From assembly GCF_023674465.1 (NCBI RefSeq), contig NZ_CP098400.1, positions 2,322,801-2,386,800 on the forward strand: a DNA stretch of 64,000 nt, written 5' to 3'. Made by a program: the position numbers and the translations under genes. Shown one piece after another: positions 8,978-19,452 of the stretch. Under the pieces are notes generated by a model. It ran no database searches. It was not told the origin of the DNA and saw only the letters and a list, made by a program, of their open reading frames with translations. The stretch's first letter is position 1; every line of letters starts with the position of its first letter. This DNA is from Xiashengella succiniciproducens (GTDB taxonomy: Bacteria > Bacteroidota > Bacteroidia > Bacteroidales > Marinilabiliaceae).

Positions 8978-11677
8978 TTAGAAACTTATCTTCATTCTTA
9001 CGGTATAGGTCCTGCCAAAACCATAGAATATACGGTTGGCTGATTGCCATGTACCGTCACCTCCATCAGTTGCATCAGCAATATATTCCTGATCGAACAC
9101 ATTGTTTACATTACCTGACAATGTTGCCCTAGTACTTCCAAGCGGGAAACTATAGGAAGCAAAAAGGTCGAACAGGTGAGATTCAGGGATTTCCCATGGA
9201 CTAACAAAGTCCTTAACACCAAACATCAATAGATCACTACTATTGAATGCCCAGTCAGCATAGTTGCGACCTGCATAGAAGTAATCAATACCGGCCCTTA
9301 GGTCAGAAGATAGCTTGAACTTAAGTCCCAATGAAGCAGTAGTCTGTGCAGATCCACCTACCTTAACACCTTTTAGGTTAAGACGCATAGAAGCATGATC
9401 AGGTGCACCGGCACCAGATGCTATATTACCCTCCATATCTGCCAAAGGCTGGCTACCATCATCATAGAAATAACCAATAGCATTATTATTCCATTCCCAA
9501 TCTCCAAGTGATACCATCGCGTTGATATCAAGCCATCTGCCAACACTTGCATAAGCTTCAAGTTCAATACCCTGGTGCAATGCATCGATACCTTCCATAT
9601 TTACAGTACCACGACTACCATTGTTAAGGTCTACAGAACGGCTCAGCAATTTATCCATCCACTCGGTACGATAAAAGTTGACATCAGCCTTCAACCATGG
9701 AGTCTTGAATCCATAACCAAACTCAACAGAAAAGATTTTTTCATTTACCGCACCAATATTCTTTTCGTTACTTACAGTAGAGTTGAGAAATGCACCTCCG
9801 GAGAAAAATGGAGCCCTGCTTATATATCCAACATTAGCAAATACATTATGTACAGGGGTCAGATTGTAGTTGGCACCACCTTTTACGGTAAAGCCCCAGA
9901 AATCAATCTTATCGGACTCAGCATGGTCCTTATCATAATAGAACCTGTCATAACGCCAATAAGTGGTGTTGGAAAACGAGCCGGCAAGGAAGGAACTAAG
10001 GTTGCCCAGATTGTATTCAGCTTGACCGAAACCTCCAGCCTGGAACACAAATCCATCATAGTCACGATAGATAACATCACCTACCTGAAGCTTCTTATTG
10101 ATAAAGGCATCTGTCCCCGCTCCGGCATAATTTTTCGGATCCACATTTGCCCTATATCTATCAATATAGTACTTACCACCATACAGGTCTATCAGTTCGT
10201 TGGTATGTACACCTTTATAATACCTGATATCACCACCTCCATAAACGTCAATATTACTACCAATCTTTGTAGTATAGGTTGACAAGAGTCCAACCCAGTC
10301 ATGGTAGTTTTTGGATATTGACATAGCTAGCATTGATCCGTTTTCACTTGCCTGGTTGACTTCGTATATTTTGTCATAGGCAAAAGTCCCATCCGGATTC
10401 CTGTATGTCATACTAAGAATACCATTGTTGGCACCGTACCAGTGTCCTGAATATTGACTGTTTGCATACTGTCCGCTGTAACCATAACCTCGACCTATAG
10501 AAACATAAACTGCTGTATTCAGGCTTGACTTCTCATTGATCTGCCATAAGTGGTTTAGTGATATCTGAGGTTTGTGGTAAACATTCTTTGCAGATGTTTT
10601 CCTCTCACCATTCAAACCATAACCATAGGTAGGATTGTACTTATAAGGAGAATCACCGTTCATGTAGTTCTTTACTTCCTGCCATCCTTCTATTGTAAGC
10701 CCGTCATAAGAGCTACGTTGGTTGTGCCACTGAGGAGCACCAAATGCTGTAAGTGAAAGTTGTTGGTTGTCACCAATCTTCTTGGCTAAATTGAAAAAAT
10801 AGTTATAGCCTTCAAACTCGGTGCCCTGAACATATCCATCACCCCATGTCTTACCAAGGAGGATAGTCATTGCCCAGCCATTATCAGAAAGTCCGGTTGA
10901 GACGGTTCCAACAACCTTGTTGTAACCGTCATTACCAACGCCATACGAAAAGAATCCACCTTTACGGGCATCAAGTGATTTTGTAACAATGTTGATAGAA
11001 CCACCAACAGATGGAGCAGAAACCTTTGAAGCACCCAAACCTCTCTGGGTTTGCATCAAAGCTGTAACATCAGCCAAACCTGCCCAGTTTGACCAATAGA
11101 CTCCTCCCCACTCCATATCATTCATGGGAACACCATTGATCATAACAGCTACGTTAGCCGATTGAAAACCACGCATATTGATTTTTGAGTCTCCAAAACC
11201 ACCCGCGCCCTTGGTAGCATAAATACCGGGAGTGGCTCTAAGAATTTCGGGAAACTCGAGTGTACCAATCTTTTCCTCAATAAATTGTGGTGTAATATTT
11301 GACATCGCAACAGGAGTCTTTCTGGCAACACCCACAGATGCAACAACAGCAATCTCATCCAGATTAATTGATTGAGGATCCAGATATACAATACCAATAT
11401 TGCCGTTTGTGGCAACATTATACCTCATAGTCTTATCGGCATAACCGATAAAAGCGAACTTAAGATTAACGTGAGCTTCGCTAACAGTTAGTTCAAAGTT
11501 ACCATCCATGTCTGTGACCGTTCCGGAGGTAGTTCCATCAACAACCACGGTCGCACCCGGCAGAGGATCTCCATTATCGGCATCGAAAACCTTTCCGGTC
11601 ACCTTGTACTGACTGAATACTACTGTTGAGCCAGTAAACAGCAACAACAGCAAAAGCATCAGGCTTCTGATTTTCAT
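8978..11677 (-). CDS. TonB-dependent outer-membrane receptor
   Basis: A signal peptide (about 1-22, ending before QYKVTG) is followed by a carboxypeptidase-regulatory-like domain (about 25-110, VTGKVFDADNGDPLPGA), a plug domain (about 120-235, 'INMRGF', 'MINGVPMND') and a beta-barrel up to residue 899 that ends in a C-terminal Phe (MKISF), the usual barrel-assembly signal. It imports a ligand across the outer membrane using TonB energy. The downstream partner is a choice-of-anchor-J lipoprotein, not a SusD. The Gln-Tyr-start and N-terminal extension resemble SusC-type receptors, but I see no substrate cue. The two genes probably form one operon. Confidence 0.92.
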   Translation of the reverse strand: MKIRSLMLLLLLLFTGSTVVFSQYKVTGKVFDADNGDPLPGATVVVDGTTSGTVTDMDGNFELTVSEAHVNLKFAFIGYADKTMRYNVATNGNIGIVYLDPQSINLDEIAVVASVGVARKTPVAMSNITPQFIEEKIGTLEFPEILRATPGIYATKGAGGFGDSKINMRGFQSANVAVMINGVPMNDMEWGGVYWSNWAGLADVTALMQTQRGLGASKVSAPSVGGSINIVTKSLDARKGGFFSYGVGNDGYNKVVGTVSTGLSDNGWAMTILLGKTWGDGYVQGTEFEGYNYFFNLAKKIGDNQQLSLTAFGAPQWHNQRSSYDGLTIEGWQEVKNYMNGDSPYKYNPTYGYGLNGERKTSAKNVYHKPQISLNHLWQINEKSSLNTAVYVSIGRGYGYSGQYANSQYSGHWYGANNGILSMTYRNPDGTFAYDKIYEVNQASENGSMLAMSISKNYHDWVGLLSTYTTKIGSNIDVYGGGDIRYYKGVHTNELIDLYGGKYYIDRYRANVDPKNYAGAGTDAFINKKLQVGDVIYRDYDGFVFQAGGFGQAEYNLGNLSSFLAGSFSNTTYWRYDRFYYDKDHAESDKIDFWGFTVKGGANYNLTPVHNVFANVGYISRAPFFSGGAFLNSTVSNEKNIGAVNEKIFSVEFGYGFKTPWLKADVNFYRTEWMDKLLSRSVDLNNGSRGTVNMEGIDALHQGIELEAYASVGRWLDINAMVSLGDWEWNNNAIGYFYDDGSQPLADMEGNIASGAGAPDHASMRLNLKGVKVGGSAQTTASLGLKFKLSSDLRAGIDYFYAGRNYADWAFNSSDLLMFGVKDFVSPWEIPESHLFDLFASYSFPLGSTRATLSGNVNNVFDQEYIADATDGGDGTWQSANRIFYGFGRTYTVRMKISF

Positions 11678-11754
11678 AGTTTTGCGTTTGTAAATTATTA
11701 AAATTCCCCATGTGAAAAAATCCTACTTAAAGTTCATAAAACCCTCACGATATT

Positions 11755-11762
11755 CAAACTTA
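11755..11762 (-). promoter_or_regulatory. Candidate -7 box for the TonB receptor operon
   Basis: TAAGTTTG on the minus strand is a perfect TAnnTTTG match 78 nt before the ATG, downstream of the V-ATPase terminator. No TTG lies at the right distance for a -33 box, so this is tentative. Confidence 0.35.
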
Positions 11763-11814
11763 AAAACGTTATTTTTCACTTAACTTTATATTAACTTTTC
11801 AACAAAAAACACAA

Positions 11815-11852
11815 AAAGGCGGTCACAAAACTACAGTTTTAAGACCACCTTT
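11815..11852 (-). terminator. Terminator of the V-type ATPase operon
   Basis: Read on the minus strand, AAAGGTGGTC pairs with GACCGCCTTT (one G-U pair), and an inner AAAAC/GTTTT extends the hairpin. A T-rich run follows. It lies 65 nt after the K-subunit stop and separates this operon from the TonB receptor gene. Confidence 0.8.
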
Positions 11853-11917
11853 CTATAAGTTCCGATAGAAAATACGTGAACAATCACGTATGCTACAAAC
11901 ATCTGATTATCACTAAA

Positions 11918-12391
<474 letters not shown>

Positions 12392-14239
12392 TTATTTTTC
12401 AACTGCATTATTTTCAATCTGTTCCGGCTCTGTTGCAAAAGGAGAGTACTTCTTCCCTCCTCCCATAAAGCCGGCATTCTTGTAAAATTCAACAAAGGTA
12501 AGCCTTATTGGGTGTACAAAAGCACCAATACCGCTCATTACCAAGGTTATACCATGTCCTGCAAGAAGTATAATAGCCATTATTATGAAACCTACAACAG
12601 GTATGTCCGGTTTCATAGTTGTTCCCATCATATTGAATACAGAAGCAAGAATTCCTCCTGAAATTCCAAGGGCAAACAAGCGTACATACGACAGCATATC
12701 ACCAAGAACCCCGGTTACCATACCATAGGTATCCCATATACCGGCAAGGATATTCATAAATATATTACGCTTGGGATCGTTGAGGACGAAAATCAGTAAT
12801 CCTGCTACAACTCCCACCCCCTTGTACAGATTACCCGCAAGCGGTTCGGAAATCACTCCTTTTGAGCTTAACATATAGGTACTCCCCATTCCAAGTATCA
12901 TGATGATCCAGCCTATAGTACTGAATGCATATCTGAAACCCTGACTAATAGTAATATTCGCCACTTTGATAAACATACCGAACATTATCTGAATAGCTCC
13001 AAGTATCAGGGACAGGGTGAATAGCTGATCTGTAGTGATAAATTTATCCTTAAAACTCTGAAATAAAGGAACATTAAAATCACCCAGACTCAAACCAAAA
13101 AAGGTACCGGTACATAAACCAAAGATCACTGTTCCCAGTCCAAGGAATTGACCAAGTGTGAGTACTTGCTTCATTTTTTTCAACTTCCTCTTGGCCAGCG
13201 TGGCTGCCAGCAGAACAATCAGGCCATAACCGGCATCACCAAGGGCGATACCAAAATATAGCATGTAAAACGGAGCAAAGAAAGGAGTCAGATCCAATTC
13301 CCTGTAATTAGGCATGTCATAGAAATCACCAATGATTTCAAAGACTCTTGTAAACTTGTTATTCTTAAGAAGCACAGGAACCTTCTCACCCGGTATCGGG
13401 TCTCTGGAAATCCAGGCTACTGTCTGAGTCTCAAGATACCTGTTTAACTCATCGCAGTTTGGCTTGGGTACCCAACCCTCGACCAGCTTAACCTTACCTT
13501 CAGCCTCGTCAGAAGTCTGATTTTTGACGAAAGCAAAATCAAATGAAGTCTTAAGTTCCCTCCTGTAGTTCTCAATATCCTGAATTCCGCAATATGCAAT
13601 AGTATCAATCAGCCTCTTTAGTTCTGTAATCTTCAAGGCTGCCTCATCAACCAGGTCCTTCAACTCAGAAATCGAACGCTCAGGCACTGCAATTTCATCT
13701 ACACCCGGCAGTTCCACATCTGCAGGTTCATTTTTGTATGAGGCCAGAATAAAATGTCGGTAACCCTGATGGTCGCTTACAATACCAACAGGATATTCCT
13801 GTATCCATTCATTGCGGAAGTTCTTAAGAGAACATAACAAAAAGCGCAGTTTTACTCCTGATTCGGCGAGTTTCTGAACAGTTGTCTGAGAGAAATCACC
13901 CCAGGGCTCAAGCTGTTTGATCTCCTTTTCCAGACCGGCTTTATATTGCTCCAGTCTTTCCAATTCAGCTTCCGCATCCTTTAGTTTGCCTAGCAAGTCC
14001 TCTCCACTGCCACTAAGTGACAAAGCGGGAACCTCACTAATAGCATTCCTACGTGCTTCGAGGGTCTTGAGAGTCTGGGTAACATCCGCCAGAGTACGCA
14101 TCATCTCCTGCATATCCTCAGCAGGTTCAGCAGCCTTGGTCTCGATATGCACTACCCCCAACCTTCTGATTTCCTCAAGGAAGGCCTCATAGTCGGTATG
14201 AAATACCAGAAAGGAGTATTTCTGCATTTTAACTATCAT
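12392..14239 (-). CDS. ntpI: V-type ATP synthase subunit I (a-subunit)
   Basis: The stator and ion-channel subunit, 615 residues. About residues 1-310 form the soluble coiled-coil arm, and about 315-590 hold seven or eight membrane helices ('MLYFGIALGDAGYGL', 'FGLCTGTFFGLSLGD', 'GVLGDMLSYVRLFALG'). The last motif contains the conserved Arg of this family that faces the K ring. The start codon overlaps the stop of subunit D by 4 nt (ATGA), which suggests translational coupling. An internal Met five codons in is a possible alternative start. The C-terminus ends in a short hydrophilic tail. Confidence 0.94.
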   Translation of the reverse strand: MIVKMQKYSFLVFHTDYEAFLEEIRRLGVVHIETKAAEPAEDMQEMMRTLADVTQTLKTLEARRNAISEVPALSLSGSGEDLLGKLKDAEAELERLEQYKAGLEKEIKQLEPWGDFSQTTVQKLAESGVKLRFLLCSLKNFRNEWIQEYPVGIVSDHQGYRHFILASYKNEPADVELPGVDEIAVPERSISELKDLVDEAALKITELKRLIDTIAYCGIQDIENYRRELKTSFDFAFVKNQTSDEAEGKVKLVEGWVPKPNCDELNRYLETQTVAWISRDPIPGEKVPVLLKNNKFTRVFEIIGDFYDMPNYRELDLTPFFAPFYMLYFGIALGDAGYGLIVLLAATLAKRKLKKMKQVLTLGQFLGLGTVIFGLCTGTFFGLSLGDFNVPLFQSFKDKFITTDQLFTLSLILGAIQIMFGMFIKVANITISQGFRYAFSTIGWIIMILGMGSTYMLSSKGVISEPLAGNLYKGVGVVAGLLIFVLNDPKRNIFMNILAGIWDTYGMVTGVLGDMLSYVRLFALGISGGILASVFNMMGTTMKPDIPVVGFIIMAIILLAGHGITLVMSGIGAFVHPIRLTFVEFYKNAGFMGGGKKYSPFATEPEQIENNAVEK

Positions 14240-14841
14240 TGCTCAACCTCCTTTTCTTTCTCTTGTCTGGACTTTATAATCTTCTGGGCTGCTTTGGACA
14301 GGTTGTCCTCATCCTCAAGGAAACGTTTAATCTTTCTTATTGCGTCCTCAAAGCCCGGGATCTGAACCTTCTCGTATAGGTTTACCTTTTGAGTAGTCTT
14401 TTTGCGTGCATGATCAAGCAGTTCCATCTTCCTGCTAAAAACTTCACGGTTGATGGCTATTTCTGCAAGACTTTTAAGAATCACTATTCCATCGGCAAAC
14501 CACAATGGGCGACTGAAGCTGTTATAAGGAGCTATCTCAAACTGCACCCCGTCGAGGACAGGGGTCTTGACCCCTGCTATTTTCTTTACAGATAACTCAA
14601 CGTCGCTAATCCTTATCAGGGAGCTGTCAAACTCACCCCAGAGTCGTTGCATCCTTTCATACTTTGCAATCTCTTCACCGTATCTTTGGTCAAGTTCGGC
14701 AGCCATATCGCGTGCCCTCTTAACCTCCGAACGGAGTGCAGATTCCTTGTTCTTAAGAGTAGGCAGTGTTCGCTGCCTTATCTTAAGTTGTTTCCCAAGG
14801 TTCTGAAGGGATGTCTTATTATATTGAAACTTTATTGCCAT
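14236..14841 (-). CDS. ntpD: V-type ATP synthase subunit D (central stalk)
   Basis: The 201-residue subunit forms the long coiled-coil shaft that rotates inside the A3B3 head. The N-terminal 'FQYNKTSLQNLGKQLKIRQRTLPTLKNKES' pattern is cut here to its start, FQYNKTSLQNLGKQL, which matches the family. Both ends are heptad-rich, and the C-terminal part is strongly basic and acidic by turns. It begins 9 nt after the subunit B stop and overlaps subunit I by 4 nt. Bacterial V-ATPases usually pair D with a small F subunit; no F gene is present next to it here. Confidence 0.93.
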   Translation of the reverse strand: MAIKFQYNKTSLQNLGKQLKIRQRTLPTLKNKESALRSEVKRARDMAAELDQRYGEEIAKYERMQRLWGEFDSSLIRISDVELSVKKIAGVKTPVLDGVQFEIAPYNSFSRPLWFADGIVILKSLAEIAINREVFSRKMELLDHARKKTTQKVNLYEKVQIPGFEDAIRKIKRFLEDEDNLSKAAQKIIKSRQEKEKEVEQ

Positions 14842-14850
14842 TTGACAAAC

Positions 14851-16173
14851 TTAGTTACCCTTCCAGTATAGGTCTACAAATTCCTGCTTGATACGAACCT
14901 CTGCTTTGGTAAAGTACCTGCTTAATAATTCCCAACAGGTATCAAGCATGGTATCAATATCAATATTAACATCGATTGCGAGCAGCTTTTCAGAATACTC
15001 CCTTGCAAAATCAAGTGCCCTTTCATCATAATTGGAAAGGTCGAAACCGTTTTCAAGTTTGGTACGTGCATTTGCAGCATCAGCAAACAACCTTACGCAG
15101 GTGTTCATCACCTGCGGGTGATCAGCTCGTGTTTTCTTTCCGATAACAAGCTGTTTCAGACGAGAAAGAGAGCGGAAGGGGTCAACTATAACCTTTCCAA
15201 TCTCACTATCGCGACGCAGGAACAACTGTCCCTCTGTAATATATCCAGTATTGTCGGGGATTGCGTGTGTAATATCACCTCCCGACAGAGTGGTTACCGC
15301 AACAATAGTAATTGAACCTCCGGAGGGAAACTGCACTGCCTTCTCGTAAATCCTTGCAAGGTCTGAGTAAAGGCTGCCCGGCATACTGTCCTTAGACGGG
15401 ATTTGATCCATACGGTTGGATACGATACTAAGAGCATCGGCATACAGTGACATATCTGTAAGCAGAACCAGTACATTCTCATTCTTGTCAACAGCAAAAT
15501 ACTCTGCTGCCGTAAGGGCCATATCAGGAACCAGAATACGTTCTACAGGGGGATTCTCAGTAGTGTTTACAAAGGATACTATACGTTCAAGCTGACCGGC
15601 ATTTTCAAACAGGTTTTTAAAATACAGGTAGTCGTCGTTGGTAAGCCCCATACCTCCAAGTATGATCTTGTCGGCCTTTGCTCTAAGCGCAACATTTGCC
15701 ATAACCTGGTTGTAGGGCTGGTCAGGGTCGGCAAAGAATGGGATCTTCTGTCCTGAAACCAATGTATTGTTAAGGTCAATACCTGCAATACCAGTAGCAA
15801 TCAGTTCCGAAGGCTGCTTACGCCTTACAGGGTTTACCGAGGGGCTACCAATATCACGGACCTCACCTTCTGCCTCAGGTCCACCATCAATTGGGTCACC
15901 GTAGGCATTAAAGAAGCGGCCACATAGCTGATCACTAACCTTCAATTGTGGTGGACGGCCCAGAAAGGCCACCTCGGCATTTGTAGGAATACCCTCTGTA
16001 CCTGAAAACACCTGAAGGATAATTTCGTCACGAACTATCTTAACCACCTGTGCCAGACGTCCGTCCACTATGGCCATCTCATCATAACCAACATCCGTAG
16101 CTTTAAGTGTTACAGTAGCCTTGGTTATATTGGTCAGTTTTGTATATGTTTTTTGAAATGCCTGACTTTCCAT
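14851..16173 (-). CDS. ntpB: V-type ATP synthase subunit B
   Basis: The regulatory, non-catalytic head subunit, 440 residues. Family features are visible: 'VSGQKIPFFADPDQPYNQ' type loop where catalytic subunits carry a P-loop, 'LVLLTDMSLYADALS', the 'RMDQIPSKDSMPGSLYSDLA' region and the 'SLSRL' stretch. No Walker A motif is present, as expected for B. It lies 50 nt downstream of subunit A, the largest gap in the operon. Length is slightly shorter than in archaeal homologues, normal for the chlamydial/Bacteroidetes type. Confidence 0.95.
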   Translation of the reverse strand: MESQAFQKTYTKLTNITKATVTLKATDVGYDEMAIVDGRLAQVVKIVRDEIILQVFSGTEGIPTNAEVAFLGRPPQLKVSDQLCGRFFNAYGDPIDGGPEAEGEVRDIGSPSVNPVRRKQPSELIATGIAGIDLNNTLVSGQKIPFFADPDQPYNQVMANVALRAKADKIILGGMGLTNDDYLYFKNLFENAGQLERIVSFVNTTENPPVERILVPDMALTAAEYFAVDKNENVLVLLTDMSLYADALSIVSNRMDQIPSKDSMPGSLYSDLARIYEKAVQFPSGGSITIVAVTTLSGGDITHAIPDNTGYITEGQLFLRRDSEIGKVIVDPFRSLSRLKQLVIGKKTRADHPQVMNTCVRLFADAANARTKLENGFDLSNYDERALDFAREYSEKLLAIDVNIDIDTMLDTCWELLSRYFTKAEVRIKQEFVDLYWKGN

Positions 16174-16223
16174 TCTTTCTTACTTTTTGCTTTACACAAT
16201 AAAATAGCTGCTGATGTACTATG

Positions 16224-17990
16224 TCAGCTCTTTTTGGTCTCAAGAAACTTCTGAAGGTCAGCCTCAAGAGTATTGAACTTATCAGATTTGAATTCCAGAT
16301 AGTTCATCTGCTTGTAAACATTTATTACCTCCTTGAAGAATACTCCCACCTCCTCAAAATTCTGGAAGCTGAAAGGGGTATCTGTAACATTCAGAACTGA
16401 CTCCAGCATATAGCTCTGTCTTTCCATCGGTGTTGAAGCATCGATCTTGTCAAAGGCATCCTGTTGCAGTATCACAAAGTCTATAAGCTCCGACTTCCAG
16501 TATCTTTCATGAAATTCCAAAGGTACACCATCATCACCCAGGATGTTGATTTGCTCCATGGCCTCCTTACCCCTTAGCAGTATATCCTTTGCCTTTGTAA
16601 CATTATCAAGCCATGACTCACTAAGCCTCTTCTTCAGGTTTTCCTGAACCTCGGCATACTCCAGGTATTTAGAATAACTGTCAATCGGGTCAATTGCAGG
16701 ATAACGCTTACTGTCAGCCCTTTCCTGTGACAATCCGTAGAAACAACGGGCTGCCTTACGGGTACTCTCAGTAACAGGTTCCTTAAGGTTACCACCTGCA
16801 GGAGATACAGTACCTATAAAAGTAATGGATCCGGTTGCACCATTTGGCAGGTAAACGAAGCCGGCTCTTGAATAGAAATTTGAGATAATTGCTGATAGGT
16901 CCATCGGGAAGGCATCAGGTCCGGGAAGCTCTTCAAGCCTGTTGGACATCTCACGCAGGGCTTGAGCCCAGCGTGAAGTGGAGTCAGCCATCAGCAACAC
17001 CTTCAATCCCATGGCACGATAATACTCAGCCAAGGTCATAGCCGTGTAAACAGAGGCCTCACGTGCTGCCACAGGCATATTTGATGTATTTGCAATAATT
17101 GTAGTACGCTCAATAAGCTTGCGTCCTGTACGGGGGTCATCAAGTTTTGGAAACTCCGAGAAAATCTCAACAACCTCATTTGCACGTTCACCACAAGCTG
17201 CAATGATAACCACATCTGCTTCGGCCTGCTTTGATATAGCGTGCTGGAGTACTGTCTTACCAGTACCGAAAGGTCCAGGAATAAATCCGGTTCCCCCTTC
17301 AGTGATAGGGTTAAGAGTATCAATACAGCGAACTCCGGTTTCGAGCAGTTTGAAAGGACGCGGTTTTGATGAGTATCCGGGAACAGCCCTTTTGACGGGC
17401 CACTTCTGCACCATGGTAACAGGAATATCCCTTCCTTCGTCATCAGTAAGCACTGCTATGGTCTCATCCACTGTATAATCACCTTCTGCAGCTATGGATT
17501 TGATAACATAGCGCTTGTCCATCTTGAAAGGAACCATAATTTTATGGGGGATACTGTTTTCCATTACCTCTCCAAGCCATGCAGCGGCAGTTACTATATC
17601 ACCTGTTTTTGCCAGAGGATTGAAATGCCATTTCACATCACGGTGTAGTGGATCAGTGTAATTACCACGTTGTAGGAAAATACTTTCCATCTTGTCGAGG
17701 TCGTTCTGCAAACCGTCATAGTTGCGTGACAGGATACCGGGGCCCAAAGTTGCCTCTAGCATGTGTCCCTCAAATTCGGCCTTAGCACCTACTTTTAGGC
17801 CACGGGTGCTTTCAAACACCTGGACATAAGCATTGCGCCCAGTTACCTTTATAACCTCGGCCATCAGGCGCTCATCATTGTGGATGATAAAGCAGATCTC
17901 ATTTTGAGCCACAGGTCCATCTACCTCAACGGTTACCAAGTTGGATACGATACCGGCAACCGTCCCCGTAGTTTTCTTATTTCTTTCCAT
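16224..17990 (-). CDS. ntpA: V-type ATP synthase subunit A (catalytic)
   Basis: The catalytic head subunit, 588 residues. The P-loop GPFGTGKT is at 239-246, followed by 'IIAACGERANEVVE' with the catalytic Glu, and 'LLMADSTSRWAQALREMS'. The N-terminal barrel (about 1-70) and the non-homologous insert typical of V-type A subunits (about 115-190) are present. It hydrolyses ATP to drive rotation, or makes ATP in reverse. Its start overlaps the end of the DUF2764 gene by 14 nt, so the two are translationally linked. Confidence 0.96.
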   Translation of the reverse strand: MERNKKTTGTVAGIVSNLVTVEVDGPVAQNEICFIIHNDERLMAEVIKVTGRNAYVQVFESTRGLKVGAKAEFEGHMLEATLGPGILSRNYDGLQNDLDKMESIFLQRGNYTDPLHRDVKWHFNPLAKTGDIVTAAAWLGEVMENSIPHKIMVPFKMDKRYVIKSIAAEGDYTVDETIAVLTDDEGRDIPVTMVQKWPVKRAVPGYSSKPRPFKLLETGVRCIDTLNPITEGGTGFIPGPFGTGKTVLQHAISKQAEADVVIIAACGERANEVVEIFSEFPKLDDPRTGRKLIERTTIIANTSNMPVAAREASVYTAMTLAEYYRAMGLKVLLMADSTSRWAQALREMSNRLEELPGPDAFPMDLSAIISNFYSRAGFVYLPNGATGSITFIGTVSPAGGNLKEPVTESTRKAARCFYGLSQERADSKRYPAIDPIDSYSKYLEYAEVQENLKKRLSESWLDNVTKAKDILLRGKEAMEQINILGDDGVPLEFHERYWKSELIDFVILQQDAFDKIDASTPMERQSYMLESVLNVTDTPFSFQNFEEVGVFFKEVINVYKQMNYLEFKSDKFNTLEADLQKFLETKKS

Positions 17991-18840
17991 AAGCTACTGT
18001 AAATTCTGCAGGAAACTGAAATCCCGTTTCAAACTCTTTCAGCAATCTGTTAAACATTTCCTTACCTTTTTCAAAATCCAAAGCTGACCATCGTTCGGCC
18101 ATAAACAACTTCAACAAGAAGACCAGTACTCTTTCTATTGTGAAATAGTCAAAGAAACTGATCTCATCCAGGTATTCCCACTTGTAATAGTCAAGCTTTA
18201 GTTCCCTCTCAAGGAGGTCATTAATCTCAAAAATTTGGATGAGCTGCTCGATCTCTGGTAGCTCGGCAGCCAGTCCAAAATCGCGGGCCCTGCTCTTTTT
18301 AAGGGCTGCGACTATATCATTGTCACCAACAAGGGCATTTTCAAAGGGGATATTGTGCTTTCTGCCGTTAAGTGCTGCCATTACATTACCCACATTCATC
18401 TGGTATGCAGCATACTTACGCACGAACTCATTAGGAGACTGCTCAAGGTAGTTGATATAGGCCAATGTCAACCTCATCTCAGCTGTATAATAATCAGAAG
18501 GAGCATCTTCACTAAAAAATGATGAAGCAAAGTCTACCAGATATGTTGGAAAGTCAGAAAGATCCTCATTCTCTAATGACTTACGATCCTTAAGCAGCTC
18601 AAGGCTTTCTCTTGAATAGTTCCCCCTCTCATCCCATTCCATATTCCTGTCAAACAACAGATTAAGCAGATTGAAATGATCAAATGGAAGGTAGAACAGC
18701 TCAGCAAGCCGCAGGTCTTCAGGATGAAGATGCTCGGAAAGCAATTGCCTAAAAGCTACGGATGAGAAAAGAGATCTCTTTTCCTCCGGAACAATATCAG
18801 GCAAACCCGCAACTAATGCATAATAGTTTCGTTTTGCCAT
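17977..18840 (-). CDS. DUF2764 family V-ATPase-associated protein
   Basis: A 287-residue soluble protein, mostly helical, opening MAKRNYYALVAGLPDI. It belongs to the uncharacterised family found between subunits E and A in V-ATPase operons of Bacteroidetes, chlamydiae and spirochaetes. No catalytic motif is visible. Its position 3 nt after E and overlapping A by 14 nt argues for a structural role in the complex, perhaps replacing the C/d-type stalk subunit, which is missing here. That role is inference from gene order alone. Confidence 0.8.
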   Translation of the reverse strand: MAKRNYYALVAGLPDIVPEEKRSLFSSVAFRQLLSEHLHPEDLRLAELFYLPFDHFNLLNLLFDRNMEWDERGNYSRESLELLKDRKSLENEDLSDFPTYLVDFASSFFSEDAPSDYYTAEMRLTLAYINYLEQSPNEFVRKYAAYQMNVGNVMAALNGRKHNIPFENALVGDNDIVAALKKSRARDFGLAAELPEIEQLIQIFEINDLLERELKLDYYKWEYLDEISFFDYFTIERVLVFLLKLFMAERWSALDFEKGKEMFNRLLKEFETGFQFPAEFTVAYGKK

Positions 18841-18843
18841 CTC

Positions 18844-19452
18844 CTACTTGTCAAACAGAATTTCCTTGGTCTTGGGACGCAGATAATCTTTGAAGAAATT
18901 AGTGAAATCTGTGTCGCTAAAACTAATAATATATGAACCGTCGGCCGGACCAATTTTAAAACCAGAACGAACACCGTCAGAGAATGACAACTCGAGACCT
19001 TTGTTAAGCTCGGACGCCAACTGGTTTTTGTAGTATGTTTCCAGCTCTTGCCTATCCTTCTCTGGAAGAATCAGAAGCAGATCCATGGCACCTTTCTCAG
19101 CAAAACCCTTGATAAGATTTCCGATAAGGCCCTTGAGAAACTCTTTGTCGCCAAACAGTTCCTTTACAGAAGGTTGAATAGCCTTCATGCATACAGTATT
19201 GGCAATTGTCTGCTTAAGAGCTGCTACAGCCTGACCTATAGACATTTTCAATTCAGACTCAATGTGTAGCTTAAGACTCTCTGCCTTGCTTTCAGCCTCT
19301 GCCACTATGCTATCAGCCTTTGACAGAGCTTCCTGCTCGATGGCCTTAGCCTTTTCCTGTGCAGCCTTTATAATAGCATCAGCCTCCAGCTTTGCCTTTT
19401 CTACACCTTCGCTATAGATCTTTTCAGTTAACTCCTGAAGTTTTGTTTGCAT
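18844..19452 (-). CDS. ntpE: V-type ATP synthase subunit E (peripheral stalk)
   Basis: The 202-residue stator subunit links the head to subunit I. Residues about 1-90 form a long Ala/Lys/Glu-rich coiled coil (KLQELTEKIYSEGVEKAK and onward), and the C-terminal half is a globular domain. It is the first gene of the operon. The promoter lies about 60-90 nt upstream. The usual coiled-coil partner of E (subunit G/H) has no gene in this cluster, as is common for this operon type. Confidence 0.88.
   Translation of the reverse strand: MQTKLQELTEKIYSEGVEKAKLEADAIIKAAQEKAKAIEQEALSKADSIVAEAESKAESLKLHIESELKMSIGQAVAALKQTIANTVCMKAIQPSVKELFGDKEFLKGLIGNLIKGFAEKGAMDLLLILPEKDRQELETYYKNQLASELNKGLELSFSDGVRSGFKIGPADGSYIISFSDTDFTNFFKDYLRPKTKEILFDK

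Noticed and set aside
9575-10282. A 235-codon open frame opposite the TonB receptor gene.
   Set aside because: It is the antisense of a clear 899-residue receptor and shows no protein family of its own.
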